Shown: positions 13,239-24,109, counted from the stretch's first letter. The stretch is 64,000 nt of DNA from Brachybacterium ginsengisoli (GCF_002407065.1 NZ_CP023564.1:3889254-3953253), one strand, 5' to 3'. Notes: generated by a model from the letters alone, not told the origin. Made by a program: numbers and translations.

Positions 13239-13388
13239 GCGGAGAACGCCTTGTGAACCTATTCGGCCCGCCGAGAGTGTGGACGACGCGACGCACATCC
13301 GCCCCCAGGAGGCGCGGAGACGCCTCGAAACCGGCTCTGCAGGTCCGGGGATGAGGTCCCGTACCCCACCCGGGGCGATCGTGCGGCA

Positions 13389-13430
13389 CAGGGGCCTTCT
13401 CCCGCCGCGCGTCGACGGCGTCGGCCCCTG
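13389..13430 (-). terminator. Terminator-like hairpin after ribH
   Basis: Arms CAGGGGCC (13389-13396) and GGCCCCTG (13423-13430) are perfectly complementary, with an additional inner pairing of CGCCG with CGGCG. It lies just past the ribH stop and would end the riboflavin operon transcript. Confidence 0.5.
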
Positions 13431-13441
13431 CGCCGCTCAGC

Positions 13442-13938
13442 TCATGCGCCGGTCCCGCCCCCGGCACGCCGCACGGCGAGCCCGGCGAGCACATCGGCGG
13501 TGGTCAGGGCCGCGGCGGCGGCCTCGTGGCCCTTGTCCTCGACCGAACCGGGCAGCCCCGCACGATCGAGGGCCTGCTTCTCGTCGTCGCAGGTCAGAAG
13601 GCCGAATCCGACGGGGACGCCGTGGTCGAGGGCCACCCGGTTCAGCCCGTCGGTCGCGGCCGCGCAGACGTACTCGAAGTGCGGGGTGCCCCCGCGGATG
13701 ACCACGCCGAGCGCCACCACGGCGTCGTGGTCCCGGGCCAGGGCGTCGGCGATGACCGGCAGCTCGAAGGAGCCGGGGGCTCGCACCACCGTCGGCTCGT
13801 CGATCCCGGCCTCGGCGCTCGCACGCAGCGCGCCGGCGAGGAGGCCGTCCATGACCTGCTCGTGCCAGGACGCCGCGACGATGGCCAGGCGGGTGCCGGG
13901 CTGGTGGGGAATCGGGGTGGTGGGGCTTCCGTGGCCGC

Positions 13939-13942
<4 letters not shown>
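13442..13942 (-). CDS. ribH: 6,7-dimethyl-8-ribityllumazine synthase
   Basis: This 166-residue enzyme condenses the ribA-derived pyrimidine with the ribB-derived butanone phosphate, the penultimate step of riboflavin synthesis. Landmarks are [21 protein letters not shown], the substrate-binding [25 protein letters not shown] with the catalytic His, and [16 protein letters not shown]. Its ATG overlaps the ribBA stop by 4 nt (ATGA), so it is translationally coupled as the last gene of the operon. Length and motifs are normal for the family, whose members form pentamers or 60-mers. Confidence 0.96.
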
Positions 13943-15188
<1,246 letters not shown>

Positions 15189-15192
<4 letters not shown>

Positions 15193-15803
15193 CGGGCGTC
15201 CTCCGCTCCGGGAAGGAGAGACGCGGTGAGCTTCTCGACGTACTTGGCCAGCACGTCCACCTCGAGGTTCACCCGGTCGCCCACGTGGCGGCGGCCGAGG
15301 GTGGTGCGGGCGAGGGTCTCCGGGATGAGGCCGATGGTGACCTCGTCGCCCGCGATCTCCGCGACGGTGAGGCTCACGCCGTCCACGGCCAGCGAGCCCT
15401 TCGCGACGACGTAACGGGCCAGTCCCTCGGGCAGCGCGAGGCGCAGCAGCGTCGTGCCGGCCTCCTCCTCGCGGCCCACGACCTCGCCGACCCCGTCGAC
15501 GTGGCCCTGCACGATGTGCCCGTCCAGGCGGCCGTCGGCCCGCACGCAGCGCTCGAGGTTGACGGTGTCTCCGGTGGTCAGGTCGCCGAGCGAGGTCGCG
15601 GCGAGGGTGGTGGAGATGACGTCGGCGGTCCACAGCTCGCCCTCGACCGAGGTGACGGTCAGGCAGCAGCCGCTGACCGCGATGGAGTCGCCGAGGGAGA
15701 TGCCCTCCAGGACGTGGGGGGAGCGGATCTGCAGGCGGGTGGGATCGGTGCCCGGGGTGAGGGACTCGACGGTGCCGAGCTCCTCGATGATGCCGGTGAA
15801 CAT
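15189..15803 (-). CDS. ribE: Riboflavin synthase alpha chain
   Basis: This 204-residue enzyme dismutates two lumazine molecules to riboflavin. It shows the internal duplication typical of the family: MFTGIIEELGTV and DSIAVSGCCLTV in the first half, HIVQGHVDGVGEV and GSLAVDGVSLTV in the second. The ATG stands 15 bp after ribD with a GGAAGGACCACC ribosome site, and its stop overlaps ribBA. The tail at about 195-204 is short. The enzyme is expected to be a cytoplasmic trimer. Confidence 0.96.
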
Positions 15804-15818
15804 GGTGGTCCTTCCTGG

Positions 15819-16874
15819 TCAGGCAGTGCGGGGGCGGGGACGGAGGGTGATGCGGAGATCGGTGGGACCTCCGGAGCTGGGCAGCGGTGCGACCTCGACG
15901 AGGTCGAGGTCGAGGCGGTCGGCGAGGGTGGCGATCGAGAGATCCTCGACCGCGGGACGGCCGGCGCCGAGGAGCGTCGGGGCGAGGTGGACGATCAGCT
16001 CGTCCACGAGCCCGGCGCGCAGGAAGGCGCCGGTCACGACCGGTCCTCCCTCCACCAGGACGTGCCGGACGCCCCGCTCGAAGAGGGTCTCCAGTGCGGC
16101 CGACGGGTCGTGGGTGAGCAGTCGGAGCTCCTCACCGGCGCCGTCGACGGCGGGGAGGGAGGGGGCGGTGCCGGTGCCCATGACGGCCCGGAGCGGCTGG
16201 CGGGGGTGGAGGGTGCCGTCGCTCCGGCGGGCGGTGAGGGTCGGGTGATCGGTGCGGGCGGTGCCGGTGCCGACCAGCACGGCGTCGCAGGTGGTGCGCA
16301 GGAGGTGGACCTCCTCGCGGGCGGCGGGGCCGGTGATCCACTGGCTGGTGCCGTCGGCCGCGGCGGCTCGGCCGTCGAGGGTGAGGGCGATCTTGGCCGT
16401 GACCAGGGGACGGGCATGCTGCAGGCCGTGCTCCCAGCCGCGGTTCAGCGCGGCGGCCGCGGCGGCGAGGTCCTCGTCGATCCCGAGCTCGACCTCGATC
16501 CCTGCGGCGCGGAGACGTTCGATGCCGCCGGCGGCGACGGGGTTCGGATCGCGACGGGCCACGACCACTCGGGCGATGCCGGCGCTGATGAGGGCGTCCG
16601 CGCAGGGACCGGTGCGGCCCACATGGGAGCACGGCTCGAGGGTGACCACGGCGGTCGCGCCCACCACGGAGATGTCCGCGGACCGGGCGGCGGCGAGGGC
16701 GGCGGCCTCGGCATGGGCGGTGCCCGCCCCTCGGTGACGCCCCTCGGCGAGGACCTCTCCGGCAGGGCTCAGCAGCACGCAGCCCACCCGCGGGTTCGGC
16801 CCCAGGGGAACGACGGGATCGCCCGCGATCTCGAGGGCTCGGGTCAGCGCCCCTCGCTCGGTGTCCAGCAGCAT
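15819..16874 (-). CDS. ribD: Bifunctional diaminohydroxyphosphoribosylaminopyrimidine deaminase / reductase
   Basis: This 351-residue enzyme carries out the second and third steps of the pyrimidine branch of riboflavin synthesis. The N-terminal cytidine-deaminase-type domain has the zinc site HAEAAAL plus PCSHVGRTGPC. The C-terminal NADPH-dependent reductase domain includes KIALTLDGRAAAADGTSQWI, DAVLVGTGTARTDHP and the VLVEGGPVVTGAFL block. I start it at ATG 16874, with GGAGGAG seven bases upstream. Farther upstream in-frame sequence belongs to the FMN riboswitch and translates to an Arg-rich nonsense leader. It is the first gene of the riboswitch-controlled operon. Confidence 0.95.
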   Translation of the reverse strand: MLLDTERGALTRALEIAGDPVVPLGPNPRVGCVLLSPAGEVLAEGRHRGAGTAHAEAAALAAARSADISVVGATAVVTLEPCSHVGRTGPCADALISAGIARVVVARRDPNPVAAGGIERLRAAGIEVELGIDEDLAAAAAALNRGWEHGLQHARPLVTAKIALTLDGRAAAADGTSQWITGPAAREEVHLLRTTCDAVLVGTGTARTDHPTLTARRSDGTLHPRQPLRAVMGTGTAPSLPAVDGAGEELRLLTHDPSAALETLFERGVRHVLVEGGPVVTGAFLRAGLVDELIVHLAPTLLGAGRPAVEDLSIATLADRLDLDLVEVAPLPSSGGPTDLRITLRPRPRTA

Positions 16875-16998
16875 GCAGTCTCCTCCGGTCCGCTGCTCGC
16901 GGTCCCGGAGGGAGAGGAAGGGTGTGCGGGAACGGCGTCGCCAGGGAGTCCGGCATCGTGCACAGGGTGCACGACGACAGCTCGCCCGAGGACGTCGT

Positions 16999-17129
16999 TC
17001 GCGTGCGCTTCCCATCCGGACTCTCACCGTCGGTCCAGGAATCCCACCTGGTCAGCCGAGGGCCAGAGGCCATCGGGTCGCGGACTGTCACCGCCGGCTC
17101 GGAATTTCACCGACCCCAGTGCACGCGAG
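16999..17129 (-). promoter_or_regulatory. FMN riboswitch (RFN element)
   Basis: The minus strand carries the conserved RFN core: GGTGAAATTCC, then GGCGGTGACAGTCCGCGACC, then GGATTCCTGGACCGACGG and GAGAGTCCGGATGGGAAG. The closing P1 stem pairs 17119-17129 with 16999-17009 (TCGCGTGC/GCACGCGA core). It sits about 125 bp ahead of ribD in the leader of ribD-ribE-ribBA-ribH. By homology it binds FMN and lowers expression when flavin is plentiful. In GC-rich actinobacteria such switches often act on translation initiation or through Rho; which applies here is not visible. Confidence 0.95.
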
Positions 17130-17202
17130 CTGCATCAGCTCGTCGGAATCCACCGTAGCAGTGCCCCGCCGCGAGATGACGCCCCGTGAACGGAGCGTCA
17201 CA

Positions 17203-17339
17203 GCTCGTCCCTCACAGCACGTCGATCAGGCTCCCCCCGAACTGCCGACCTCCTACCGCTCGTCCCTCACAGCACGTCGATCAGGCTCCCCCCGAACTGC
17301 CGACCTCCTACCGCTCGTCCCTCGCAGCACGTCGATCAG
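17203..17339. repeat. 55-bp direct tandem repeat, about 2.5 copies, overlapping the DUF721 stop
   Basis: Copies start at 17203, 17258 and 17313, the last being partial and ending at 17339. The full copies are identical; the partial one differs by one base (CACAG versus CGCAG). In the minus orientation the first unit encountered contains the stop codon of the DUF721 gene (17336-17338), so the gene's 3' edge and trailer have been duplicated downstream. I see no hairpin in the unit. The two spacing values are exactly equal. Confidence 0.9.
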
Positions 17340-18124
17340 CCATAGGTGTCCCGGGGGCCGCGCCAGGTCACGGTGCGACGGCCCTTCTTCCAGGTGCGCT
17401 CGGCGGCGGCCGGGCCGGTGACGGTGAGCTCGGAGATGACGTGGGAGCCGACGCGCTCCTCGATCGTGGTGATCAGCTGCGGGGTGAGCATCCGCAGCTG
17501 CGCGGCCCAGGCGGACGAGGAGGCGCTGACCACCAGCACTCCCTCCTCGAAGGAGACCGGCCGGCAGTGCTGCGCGATCCGTTCGCCGACGATGTCGTCC
17601 CATTCCTCCAGCACCCGCCCGGCGTTCATCCCCGCGTGCCAGCCGAGACTGCCCAGCACCTTCTTCAGCACGCTGTCGATTCCCTGCGGATCGCGCGGAT
17701 CCGGGCGCGATCCGGAGTACCCGGGCGCCCTGCCGGACCGATCTCGCACGTCTCTGGCCTGCGTCTTCGCCGAGATCGGGAAGAGTCCTCGGTCTCGCGC
17801 CGCGGCTCGCGAGCGGTTGACGGTGCGACGGGCGAGCTCGAACGGATCCGCGGCCGCGGCCAGCTCGGGCGGATCGAAGAGCACCCCGTCCTCGGCATCG
17901 GGAGCAGGCTCCCGCACGTCCACCCGCTGCGCCACGGGGGCCGGCTCGGACCGCGAGGGGCTCCGGTCCCCGCCGCGCGGGCGCGAACTCTCCCGCGTGC
18001 TCTCGGACGGCACCGGATCCTCCGCAGGCCGCGCCGCCGCACTCGCCCAGGTGCCCAGGTCATAGGGGTTCGCGAGGCGCGGCCGCGCCGGCCCGCCGGA
18101 ACGGGGCTTCTCCGATCGGGTCAT
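17336..18124 (-). CDS. DUF721 (DciA-like) protein
   Basis: This 262-residue protein has a disordered, Arg/Pro/Ser-rich N-terminal 150 residues and a C-terminal DUF721 domain of about 100 residues: LKKVLGSLGWHAGMNAGRVLEEWDDIVG, then GVLVVSASSSAWAAQLRM, then the closing RTWKKGRRTVTWRGPRDTYG. DUF721 includes DciA, a loader of the replicative helicase in bacteria lacking DnaC; this role is established for the family but not shown for this protein. The ATG overlaps the recF stop by 4 nt. Its position in dnaN-recF-DUF721-gyr is the standard actinobacterial one. Its stop codon lies inside a tandem repeat. Confidence 0.88.
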   Translation of the reverse strand: MTRSEKPRSGGPARPRLANPYDLGTWASAAARPAEDPVPSESTRESSRPRGGDRSPSRSEPAPVAQRVDVREPAPDAEDGVLFDPPELAAAADPFELARRTVNRSRAAARDRGLFPISAKTQARDVRDRSGRAPGYSGSRPDPRDPQGIDSVLKKVLGSLGWHAGMNAGRVLEEWDDIVGERIAQHCRPVSFEEGVLVVSASSSAWAAQLRMLTPQLITTIEERVGSHVISELTVTGPAAAERTWKKGRRTVTWRGPRDTYG

Positions 18125-19380
18125 GGCCGGGACCCGCTCCCGCGGACCACGGCCTCGCCGAGCCGCACGTCGATCACATGGATCTCGCCGTCCAGGGAGT
18201 CCGGGATGTCGGAGTCGTTCGCCGTGGTGATCAGGACCTGCGAGGCGTCGGTGACGATGCGCCCCAGCCGTTCCCGGCGACGGGTGTCGAGCTCGCTGAA
18301 CACGTCGTCGAGGATGAGGATCGGCTCCCCGTCGCCGAGGTCTCCCTCCTCCAGGCGCAGCAGGTCGTAGGACGCCAGGCGCAGCGCGAGCGCGAGGGAC
18401 CAGGACTCGCCGTGGCTCGCGTAGCCCTTGGCGGGGAAGTCGTGCAGGCGGATCTCCATGTCGTCCCGGTGCGGGCCGGTGAGGGTCGAGCCGCGGTCGA
18501 TCTCCTCGTCGCGACCGGCCGCCAGCATCGTCATCATCGTCTCCTCGAGCTCGCGCGAGGCGGGCAGGGAGCCGACGGGCGTCTCGAGCTGGTCGAGCAC
18601 GGTGGAGCGATACCGGATCGCTGCCGGGGAGCTCACCTCGCCGCGCTGATCCGGAGGGAGATCGAGGGCCTGATCAGCGCCTTCGTCGGTCGAGACGCGC
18701 AGGTAGGAGTAGCCCAGGTGGGGGCTCAGCCGATTGACCAGGTGCAGCCTGGCGCGCAGCAGCTCGGCACCGGAACGAGCCAGCTGCTGGTCCCAGACCT
18801 CGAGGGTCGAGGCGGCGGAGTCCGCCGGATCCAGGCCTCCCACGCTGCGGCCGCTGCCGCCTCGACGCATGGACCGCATCTGCTTGAGAAGGTTGCTGCG
18901 CTGCTTGAGCACCCGGTCGTAGTCGGCCTTGACCGAGGCGAAACGGGGCGCGATCTCGAACAGCAGCTCGTCCAGGAAGCGGCGCCGACCCTCGGGATCG
19001 GCCTTGACCAGGCCCAGGTCCTCGGGAGCGAAGAGCACTGCCCGGACCTCGCCGAGCAGATCGCGCAGCCGGGCGACGTTCTGTCCCTGGAGGCGTGCAC
19101 GGTTGGACTTCCCAGGCGTGATCTCTAGGTCGACCTGCAGCGGCCGGCCGGCGCGCACGAAGCTCGCGCGGACGATCGCGGTGCTGTTCCCGCGGTGCAC
19201 GAGCGCGGCGTCGTGGGGGACGCGGTGGCTCGAGAGCGTCGCGAGGTACCAGACGGCCTCGACGATGTTCGTCTTGCCCTGGCCGTTCTGCCCCACCAGC
19301 ACCGTGATGCCGGGCTGGATCGGCAGGGTGAGCCGGGGGTACGAGCGGAAGTCGGTGAGGTCGAGCGCGGTCAGCTGCAC
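18121..19380 (-). CDS. recF: DNA replication and repair protein RecF
   Basis: This 419-residue SMC-like ATPase loads RecA at single-strand gaps. The Walker A site GQNGQGKT is at residues 30-37, the signature-type SLALALRLASYDLLR lies before the Walker B segment PILILDDVFSELD, and the N-terminus MQLTALDLTDFRSYPRL is typical. It begins 19 bp after dnaN and overlaps the DUF721 start. A Gly/Ser/Arg-rich insert (MRRGGSGRSVGG) near residue 180 is a lineage-specific loop. Motifs are complete. Confidence 0.96.
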   Translation of the reverse strand: MQLTALDLTDFRSYPRLTLPIQPGITVLVGQNGQGKTNIVEAVWYLATLSSHRVPHDAALVHRGNSTAIVRASFVRAGRPLQVDLEITPGKSNRARLQGQNVARLRDLLGEVRAVLFAPEDLGLVKADPEGRRRFLDELLFEIAPRFASVKADYDRVLKQRSNLLKQMRSMRRGGSGRSVGGLDPADSAASTLEVWDQQLARSGAELLRARLHLVNRLSPHLGYSYLRVSTDEGADQALDLPPDQRGEVSSPAAIRYRSTVLDQLETPVGSLPASRELEETMMTMLAAGRDEEIDRGSTLTGPHRDDMEIRLHDFPAKGYASHGESWSLALALRLASYDLLRLEEGDLGDGEPILILDDVFSELDTRRRERLGRIVTDASQVLITTANDSDIPDSLDGEIHVIDVRLGEAVVRGSGSRP

Positions 19381-19399
19381 GGAGGGAGCTCGCCCTCCC

Positions 19400-20533
19400 T
19401 CAGATCCGCATCGGCATGATCAGGTACTTGTACGAGGAGTCGGGGTCGCCCTCGAGCGAGTCCTGGCCGGTCATGACCGACGGCTTGATCGAGTCGGTGA
19501 AGGTCAGGCGCGCGAAGTCGGTGCCCAGGGCGCCGAGTCCGTCGAGCAGGAAGCCGGAGTTGAAGCCGACGACCAGGTCCTCGCCCTCGAGGTGCGCCTC
19601 GAGGACCTCGCTGGCCTGGGCGTCGTCACCGGCACCGGCCTCGAGCGCGACCTGTCCCTCGGTGAAGGACAGCCGCACGGGGGTGTTCCGCTCGGCGACG
19701 AGGGAGACGCGCTTGACCGCATCGATCAGCGCAGCGGTGGAGACCACGGCGGTGATCGCGGAGGTGTCCGGGAAGAGGCGACGCACGGGCGGGTACTCAC
19801 CGTCGACCAGGGTCGACGTGGTGCGTCGGCCCCCGGCCTCAAAGCCGATCAGGGTCGCGGAGTCGTCCTCGGACAGCGCGATCTCGACACCGCCGCCGGT
19901 GGCCAGGGAGCGGGCGACCTCGTGGAGGGTGCGGCCGCGCACCAGGGCGGTGAGCTCGGTGCCGGGCGTGGTCGGGTTCCAGGTCAGCTCGCGCAGCGCC
20001 AGACGGTAGCGGTCGGTGGCCATGAGGGTCATCGTCTCGCCGCTGATCTCGACCTTCACGCCGGTCAGCAGGGGCAGGGTGTCGTCCTTCGATGCGGCGA
20101 CGGTGACCTGCGAGATCGCCTCGGAGAACACGTCGGCGGTGACGGATCCCGCCACCGGCGGCATGCTCGGCAGCTGCGGGTACTCCTCGACCGGGAGGGT
20201 GGCCAGGGCGAATCGGGCGCTGCCGCAGCGGACCTGGAGCTTGGTCCCCTCGAGCGCGATCGAGACGTCCTTGTTCGGCAGGGCACGCACGATGTCCGAG
20301 AGCATCCGGCCCTGGACCAGCACCTCACCGGGCTGCTCGACCTCGGCCTCGAGCCGGATCTGGGCGCTGACCTCGTAGTCGAAGGTCGAGAGCTGCAGCT
20401 CCCCGCCGGCATCGGCGATGATCCGGACGCCCTGCAGGATCGGCATCGCCGGCCTGACGGGGAGGGTTCGGGTGGCCCAGGAGACGGCGTCGCCGAGGAC
20501 GCCGCGATCGAGGTGGAACTTCACCGTTGCCAC
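19400..20533 (-). CDS. dnaN: DNA polymerase III subunit beta (sliding clamp)
   Basis: This 377-residue processivity clamp has three repeated clamp domains. Visible landmarks are KFHLDRGVLGDAVSWATRTLP at the start, LMATDRYRLALRELTW in domain 2, and the C-terminal YKYLIMPMRI, whose hydrophobic pocket binds clamp-binding motifs of polymerases and repair proteins. It is separated from dnaA by a 600-bp gap with DnaA-box-like sequences. The ATDRYRLA and MPMR signatures recur in the MerR-type regulator at 51853-52926, making this gene a useful in-window reference. Confidence 0.97.
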   Translation of the reverse strand: MATVKFHLDRGVLGDAVSWATRTLPVRPAMPILQGVRIIADAGGELQLSTFDYEVSAQIRLEAEVEQPGEVLVQGRMLSDIVRALPNKDVSIALEGTKLQVRCGSARFALATLPVEEYPQLPSMPPVAGSVTADVFSEAISQVTVAASKDDTLPLLTGVKVEISGETMTLMATDRYRLALRELTWNPTTPGTELTALVRGRTLHEVARSLATGGGVEIALSEDDSATLIGFEAGGRRTTSTLVDGEYPPVRRLFPDTSAITAVVSTAALIDAVKRVSLVAERNTPVRLSFTEGQVALEAGAGDDAQASEVLEAHLEGEDLVVGFNSGFLLDGLGALGTDFARLTFTDSIKPSVMTGQDSLEGDPDSSYKYLIMPMRI

Positions 20534-21133
20534 TCCTTCGCAGTGGTCGAATCACAGAACAGGGGCCGACCGCCCCAGCGGCGCGGTCGGACGGTGCACA
20601 GCGTATCGGTTCTCATGACCTGCCGCCGACACACCGGGGATGATCCTTGACTTCCCTCGCCCCGCACACCCGGCAGTTCTCGCGCGCAGCGCATCCTCGC
20701 CCTGCGTCCGATGACCGCACCTGCGCTGGGATCCACCCCTCCTCGTCCGGGAAATCTGTCGTTCCCCGGCACCCGAATGACATCTCCCGCGATCGCTCCC
20801 GAGCACCCCGCCCCGTCCACATCCCCGTCGAGCAAGTAACTACAGTCCTCATCATCACGACTGTGGATTCGGTGGACAACCATCATCGATGCAGGTCGTA
20901 CGCATGACATGTCACGTGCATGATCCGGGGACGACTCTGCGCGGATCGTGAGCGCGCTGTGCATGAGCAGCTCTCAGCACCGGATTCCTGTCATTCGTCC
21001 GTGCACATCGGCTCCTGCGCAGATGCCTGTGATTCCACACTGTCCACAGAGTTATCCACAATTGGGGAGAACTCCATGATGACCAGGGATGTTCTTCAGA
21101 TCGACATCCAGTGCCCGGATCTGTCGATCGCCG
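20534..21133. other. dnaA-dnaN intergenic region with DnaA-box-like sites
   Basis: This 600-bp region has no credible gene. Near the dnaA end it holds GATTCCACA (21031), CTGTCCACA (21040) and a perfect consensus box TTATCCACA (21052-21060), the last two 12 bp apart in the same orientation. Around 20862-20880 are TGTGGATTC and GTGGACAAC in the opposite orientation. It is the classical actinobacterial oriC position and must also carry the dnaN promoter. The number of recognisable boxes is modest for an actinobacterial oriC. Confidence 0.65.
21052..21060 (-). promoter_or_regulatory. Consensus DnaA box
   Basis: A perfect TTATCCACA 9-mer (read on the plus strand) lies just downstream of the dnaA coding region. 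A second near-consensus site, CTGTCCACA, lies 12 bp away. Confidence 0.75.
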
Positions 21134-22837
21134 TCACTGACGGGTCGCGGAGCTCGAGCTCTTGATGCGCGCAGTGAGCTCGGTGACCTGGTTGAAGATC
21201 GCCCGTCGCTCCTTCATGAGCTCGCTGATCTTCTTGTTGGCATGCATCACGGTGGTGTGATCCCTGCCCCCGAACTCCTCGCCGATCCGGATCAGCGGCA
21301 TGTCGGTGAGCTCCCGGCACAGGTACATGCCGATCTGCCGGGCGGAGACCAGACGGCGCGAACGGCCGGTGCCCACGATCTCCTCGACCGAGAGCCCGAA
21401 GTAGGTCGCGGTCTGGGCGATGATCGTCGAGGCCGTGATCTGGGCGCCGTCGTCGTGGGAGAGCAGATCCTTCAGCACGCTCTCGGCGAGGGTGACGTCC
21501 ATGGGCTGACGCGACAGCGAGTGCAGCGCCTGCACACGGATCAGCGCTCCCTCGAGCTCGCGGATGTTCGTGGCGATGTGCGAGGCGATGTACTCCAGCA
21601 CGTCGTGCGGGACCTCGCCGGTGTTCTCCTGGGCGACCTTCTTGCGCAGGATGGCGATGCGGGTCTCGAGGTCCGGCGGCTGCACATCGGTCATCAGCCC
21701 CATCTCGAAGCGCGAGCGCATGCGGTCCTCGAAACCGCCGAGCTCCTTCGGCGGCAGGTCCGAGGTGATCACGATCTGCTTGTCCGAGTTGTAGAGGGTG
21801 TTGAAGGTGTGGAAGAACGCCTCCATCGTCTCCGGCGCCCGCTGCAGGAACTGGATGTCGTCGATGAGCAGGATGTCGATGTCCCGGTACCGCCGCTGGA
21901 ACTCCTGCGCCTTGCCGAACTGGCCGGACTGCACCGAGTTGATGAACTCGTTGGTGAACTCCTCGGAGTTCACGTACCGCACCACCACGTCGGGATAGAG
22001 GCTCTGGGCGTAGTGGCCCACCGCGTGCAGCAGGTGGGTCTTGCCCAGTCCTGAGCCGCCGTAGATGAACAGCGGGTTGTAGGCCTTCGCCGGGGTCTCC
22101 GAGACGGCCGACGCCGCCGCCTGCGCGAAGCGGTTGGAGGAGCCGATGACGAAGGTGTCGAAGGTGTACTTGCTGTTCAGCCGCGAGTCCTCGACGATCG
22201 TGCCGTCGCCGGCGGCCGACGGCCGCCGGCGAGGAGCGGGACCCGGCGAGGGAGCGGAGGATCCGGTCAGGGCCGAGAAGCCGGCGTACGCGCTGGGGTC
22301 GTCGGCCGCACGACCGCGATAGTTCCGATGGGTGGCGAAGTCCTCCGCGCCGGAGGGCTGTTCGGCCGACGGCGCCGAGCTGCTCGAGGGCATCGCGGGC
22401 CGGCCCGGCTGCCGGCTGGAGGGGAGCACCGAGCCCTCGTCCCGACGGAAGGGAGCGGTGTGGACATCGTGGGGCGAGTTGTCCACATCGTTGTCCACAG
22501 GATGTGCACTGCGGGAGGTGGATCGGGAGGTCAGCGGCGGCACGGGAGCCTGCTCGTCGGTGTCCTCCTCGAGCATCAGGGACTCGTCCACCGTGACGGC
22601 GAAGCGGATGTCCCGCCCGGTCGCCTCGTTGAGGGCCTCCTTGAGGGAGGCGGCGATCCTGTTCTCGAACAGCTCCTTCGCCGAGGTCGACGGCGCTGCG
22701 ACCAGGGCGGTGTCCGCCACGACGGCCATCAGGCGGGAGAGGGTGAGCATGGCCATGGCCCGCTGCGACACGGTGGTGTCGCGGCGCAGGGTCTGGAGCG
22801 TGTGCTCCCAGATCGCGTCGGCGTTGGCCTCGTTCAT
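21134..22837 (-). CDS. dnaA: Chromosomal replication initiator DnaA
   Basis: This 567-residue initiator has domain I (helicase/DnaB contact) at residues 1-90, and a long disordered domain II at about 95-215, Pro/Ser-rich as in actinobacteria. The AAA+ domain III has Walker [10 protein letters not shown] and Walker [12 protein letters not shown]. Domain IV ends with the DnaA-box-binding signature [15 protein letters not shown]. It binds boxes and opens oriC. DnaA-box-like sequences occur on both sides of the gene, consistent with autoregulation. The ATG at 22837 is preceded by GGGAGAG. Confidence 0.97.
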   Translation of the reverse strand: MNEANADAIWEHTLQTLRRDTTVSQRAMAMLTLSRLMAVVADTALVAAPSTSAKELFENRIAASLKEALNEATGRDIRFAVTVDESLMLEEDTDEQAPVPPLTSRSTSRSAHPVDNDVDNSPHDVHTAPFRRDEGSVLPSSRQPGRPAMPSSSSAPSAEQPSGAEDFATHRNYRGRAADDPSAYAGFSALTGSSAPSPGPAPRRRPSAAGDGTIVEDSRLNSKYTFDTFVIGSSNRFAQAAASAVSETPAKAYNPLFIYGGSGLGKTHLLHAVGHYAQSLYPDVVVRYVNSEEFTNEFINSVQSGQFGKAQEFQRRYRDIDILLIDDIQFLQRAPETMEAFFHTFNTLYNSDKQIVITSDLPPKELGGFEDRMRSRFEMGLMTDVQPPDLETRIAILRKKVAQENTGEVPHDVLEYIASHIATNIRELEGALIRVQALHSLSRQPMDVTLAESVLKDLLSHDDGAQITASTIIAQTATYFGLSVEEIVGTGRSRRLVSARQIGMYLCRELTDMPLIRIGEEFGGRDHTTVMHANKKISELMKERRAIFNQVTELTARIKSSSSATRQ

Positions 22838-23259
22838 CGGGGCTCTCTCCCTACAGGTCTGAGCGGGCGGTCGGAACAGTTTTCCACAATAGCTTCTGTA
22901 TTGTGGATCAACAGTGTGGACAACGTGTGATGAGGTCCGCCCTCCCCGGCAGGGCCGTCATGATCGGGGTCGAGGTGTCCCGAACCTGCGCGAAACGCCG
23001 ACGCGGAGTGAGAATCGGGCCACAACCGGCCGTCTGGGGCCGCGAATCGTTGACCCTGCGCACCCCCGCGCCTAACATCGTGCAGTCAGCGCTGCGCGCC
23101 GTCCCGATACGGTTCCCGGATCCATCCCGGACCCACTCCGGCATCGGATCGGACCTCGGCAGCCGCCCCGCCCCGGCGGGTGCGCCCGGACTTCCCGTTC
23201 GTGCAGCAGACCTGAAGACCACGCGAGGGGTGCATCAGCGCCCACCATCGAGGAGAACC
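22838..23259. other. dnaA-rpmH divergent intergenic region with DnaA boxes
   Basis: This 422-bp region between divergent dnaA and rpmH has no credible gene. Close to dnaA it contains TTTTCCACA (22880-22888), TGTGGATCA (22902-22910) and TGTGGACAA (22915-22923), the last two 13 bp apart. They could repress dnaA or form part of the origin. The promoters of dnaA and rpmH must also lie here, but no element is clear enough to place. Confidence 0.6.
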
Positions 23260-23397
23260 ATGAGCAAGCGCACGTTCCAGCCGAACAACCGTCGTCGCGC
23301 CAAGAAGCACGGCTTCCGCGCCCGCATGCGCACCCGCGCCGGCCGCGCCATCCTGAACGCACGTCGCGCCAAGGGCCGCGTCGAGCTCTCCGCCTGA
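23260..23397 (+). CDS. rpmH: 50S ribosomal protein L34
   Basis: The full 45-residue L34 sequence is recognisable (starts [19 protein letters not shown] and is strongly basic). Upstream in-frame codons belong to the leader; the ATG at 23260 follows GAGGAG. It leads the rpmH-rnpA-yidD-yidC-jag-rsmG cluster, diverging from dnaA, which is the usual bacterial order. Confidence 0.97.
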   Translation: MSKRTFQPNNRRRAKKHGFRARMRTRAGRAILNARRAKGRVELSA

Positions 23398-23438
23398 GGC
23401 GGTCCCGGAACGCTCCGCGACATGCCGGTCGTGGCACC

Positions 23439-23807
23439 GTGACCTGGTCCCGCCATCGGCTCCACAGCGGCGACGAGTTCCGTGCGGTCACCCGTGGCGG
23501 CGTGCGCAGCGCCCGATCCCACGTGGTCGTGCACCTCACCCTGCTGACGCAGGGCGGGGAGGCACCCCGCGTGGGATTCGTCGTGTCCAAGAGGATCGGC
23601 AACGCCGTGGTGCGCAACCGCGTCACCCGTCGGCTGCGCGAGATCATCCGACCGCACTTCGCGACCCTGCCGCCGGGAACGGCGGTGGTGCTGCGTGCGC
23701 TGCCCGGCATCGAGGAGCAGCCGTTCGTCGACCTCCGGGCCGATGTCGACTCCGCCCTCGCGACCGCTGAGCGCAAGCTCGCCCGGCGGGACGGGGAGAC
23801 GCGGTGA
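23439..23807 (+). CDS. rnpA: Ribonuclease P protein component
   Basis: This 122-residue basic protein helps RNase P RNA mature tRNA 5' ends. The start-proximal [13 protein letters not shown] and the RNR motif [19 protein letters not shown] are diagnostic. The only plausible start is GTG at 23439; no strong ribosome site precedes it, so coupling to rpmH 41 bp upstream is likely. Its stop overlaps the yidD GTG start (GTGA). Confidence 0.95.
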   Translation: MTWSRHRLHSGDEFRAVTRGGVRSARSHVVVHLTLLTQGGEAPRVGFVVSKRIGNAVVRNRVTRRLREIIRPHFATLPPGTAVVLRALPGIEEQPFVDLRADVDSALATAERKLARRDGETR

Positions 23808-24109
23808 CTCCGGCTCCCGGCGGAGGGCTGCCGTCCCGGATCCGTCGGCTCCCGCGGCGGCTGCTGATGCTGCCGGTCCGCGGCTACCAGGTGGGCATCT
23901 CGCCCTACACCCCTCCCGCCTGCCGGTACGACCCGGTGTGCTCCCAGTACGGCATGGACGCCCTGCGGGTGCACGGAGCGGTCAAGGGCATCCTGCTCAC
24001 CGCCTGGCGGATCCTTCGCTGCAACCCCTTCACCCGAGGGGGCCTGGATCCGGTGCCCGCCCCCGGCATGTGGAGGAATCCACGCCGACTGCGGCGCCCG
24101 GCCCGCTAG
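23804..24109 (+). CDS. yidD: Membrane protein insertion efficiency factor YidD
   Basis: This 101-residue member of the small YidD family assists YidC-dependent insertion. The hallmark residues are present: [27 protein letters not shown], with its two cysteines, and a third cysteine in the RCNPF motif. The C-terminus is short and basic. It overlaps rnpA by 4 nt and precedes yidC by 85 bp, the standard order. Confidence 0.94.
   Translation: MTPAPGGGLPSRIRRLPRRLLMLPVRGYQVGISPYTPPACRYDPVCSQYGMDALRVHGAVKGILLTAWRILRCNPFTRGGLDPVPAPGMWRNPRRLRRPAR

Noticed and set aside
17203..17339. Repeats resembling a CRISPR array
   Set aside because: The units abut with no spacers, there are only 2.5 copies, and no cas genes are present.
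20613..21165. Short open frames in the dnaA-dnaN gap
   Set aside because: They overlap each other on both strands, have no motifs, and coincide with origin-like DnaA boxes.
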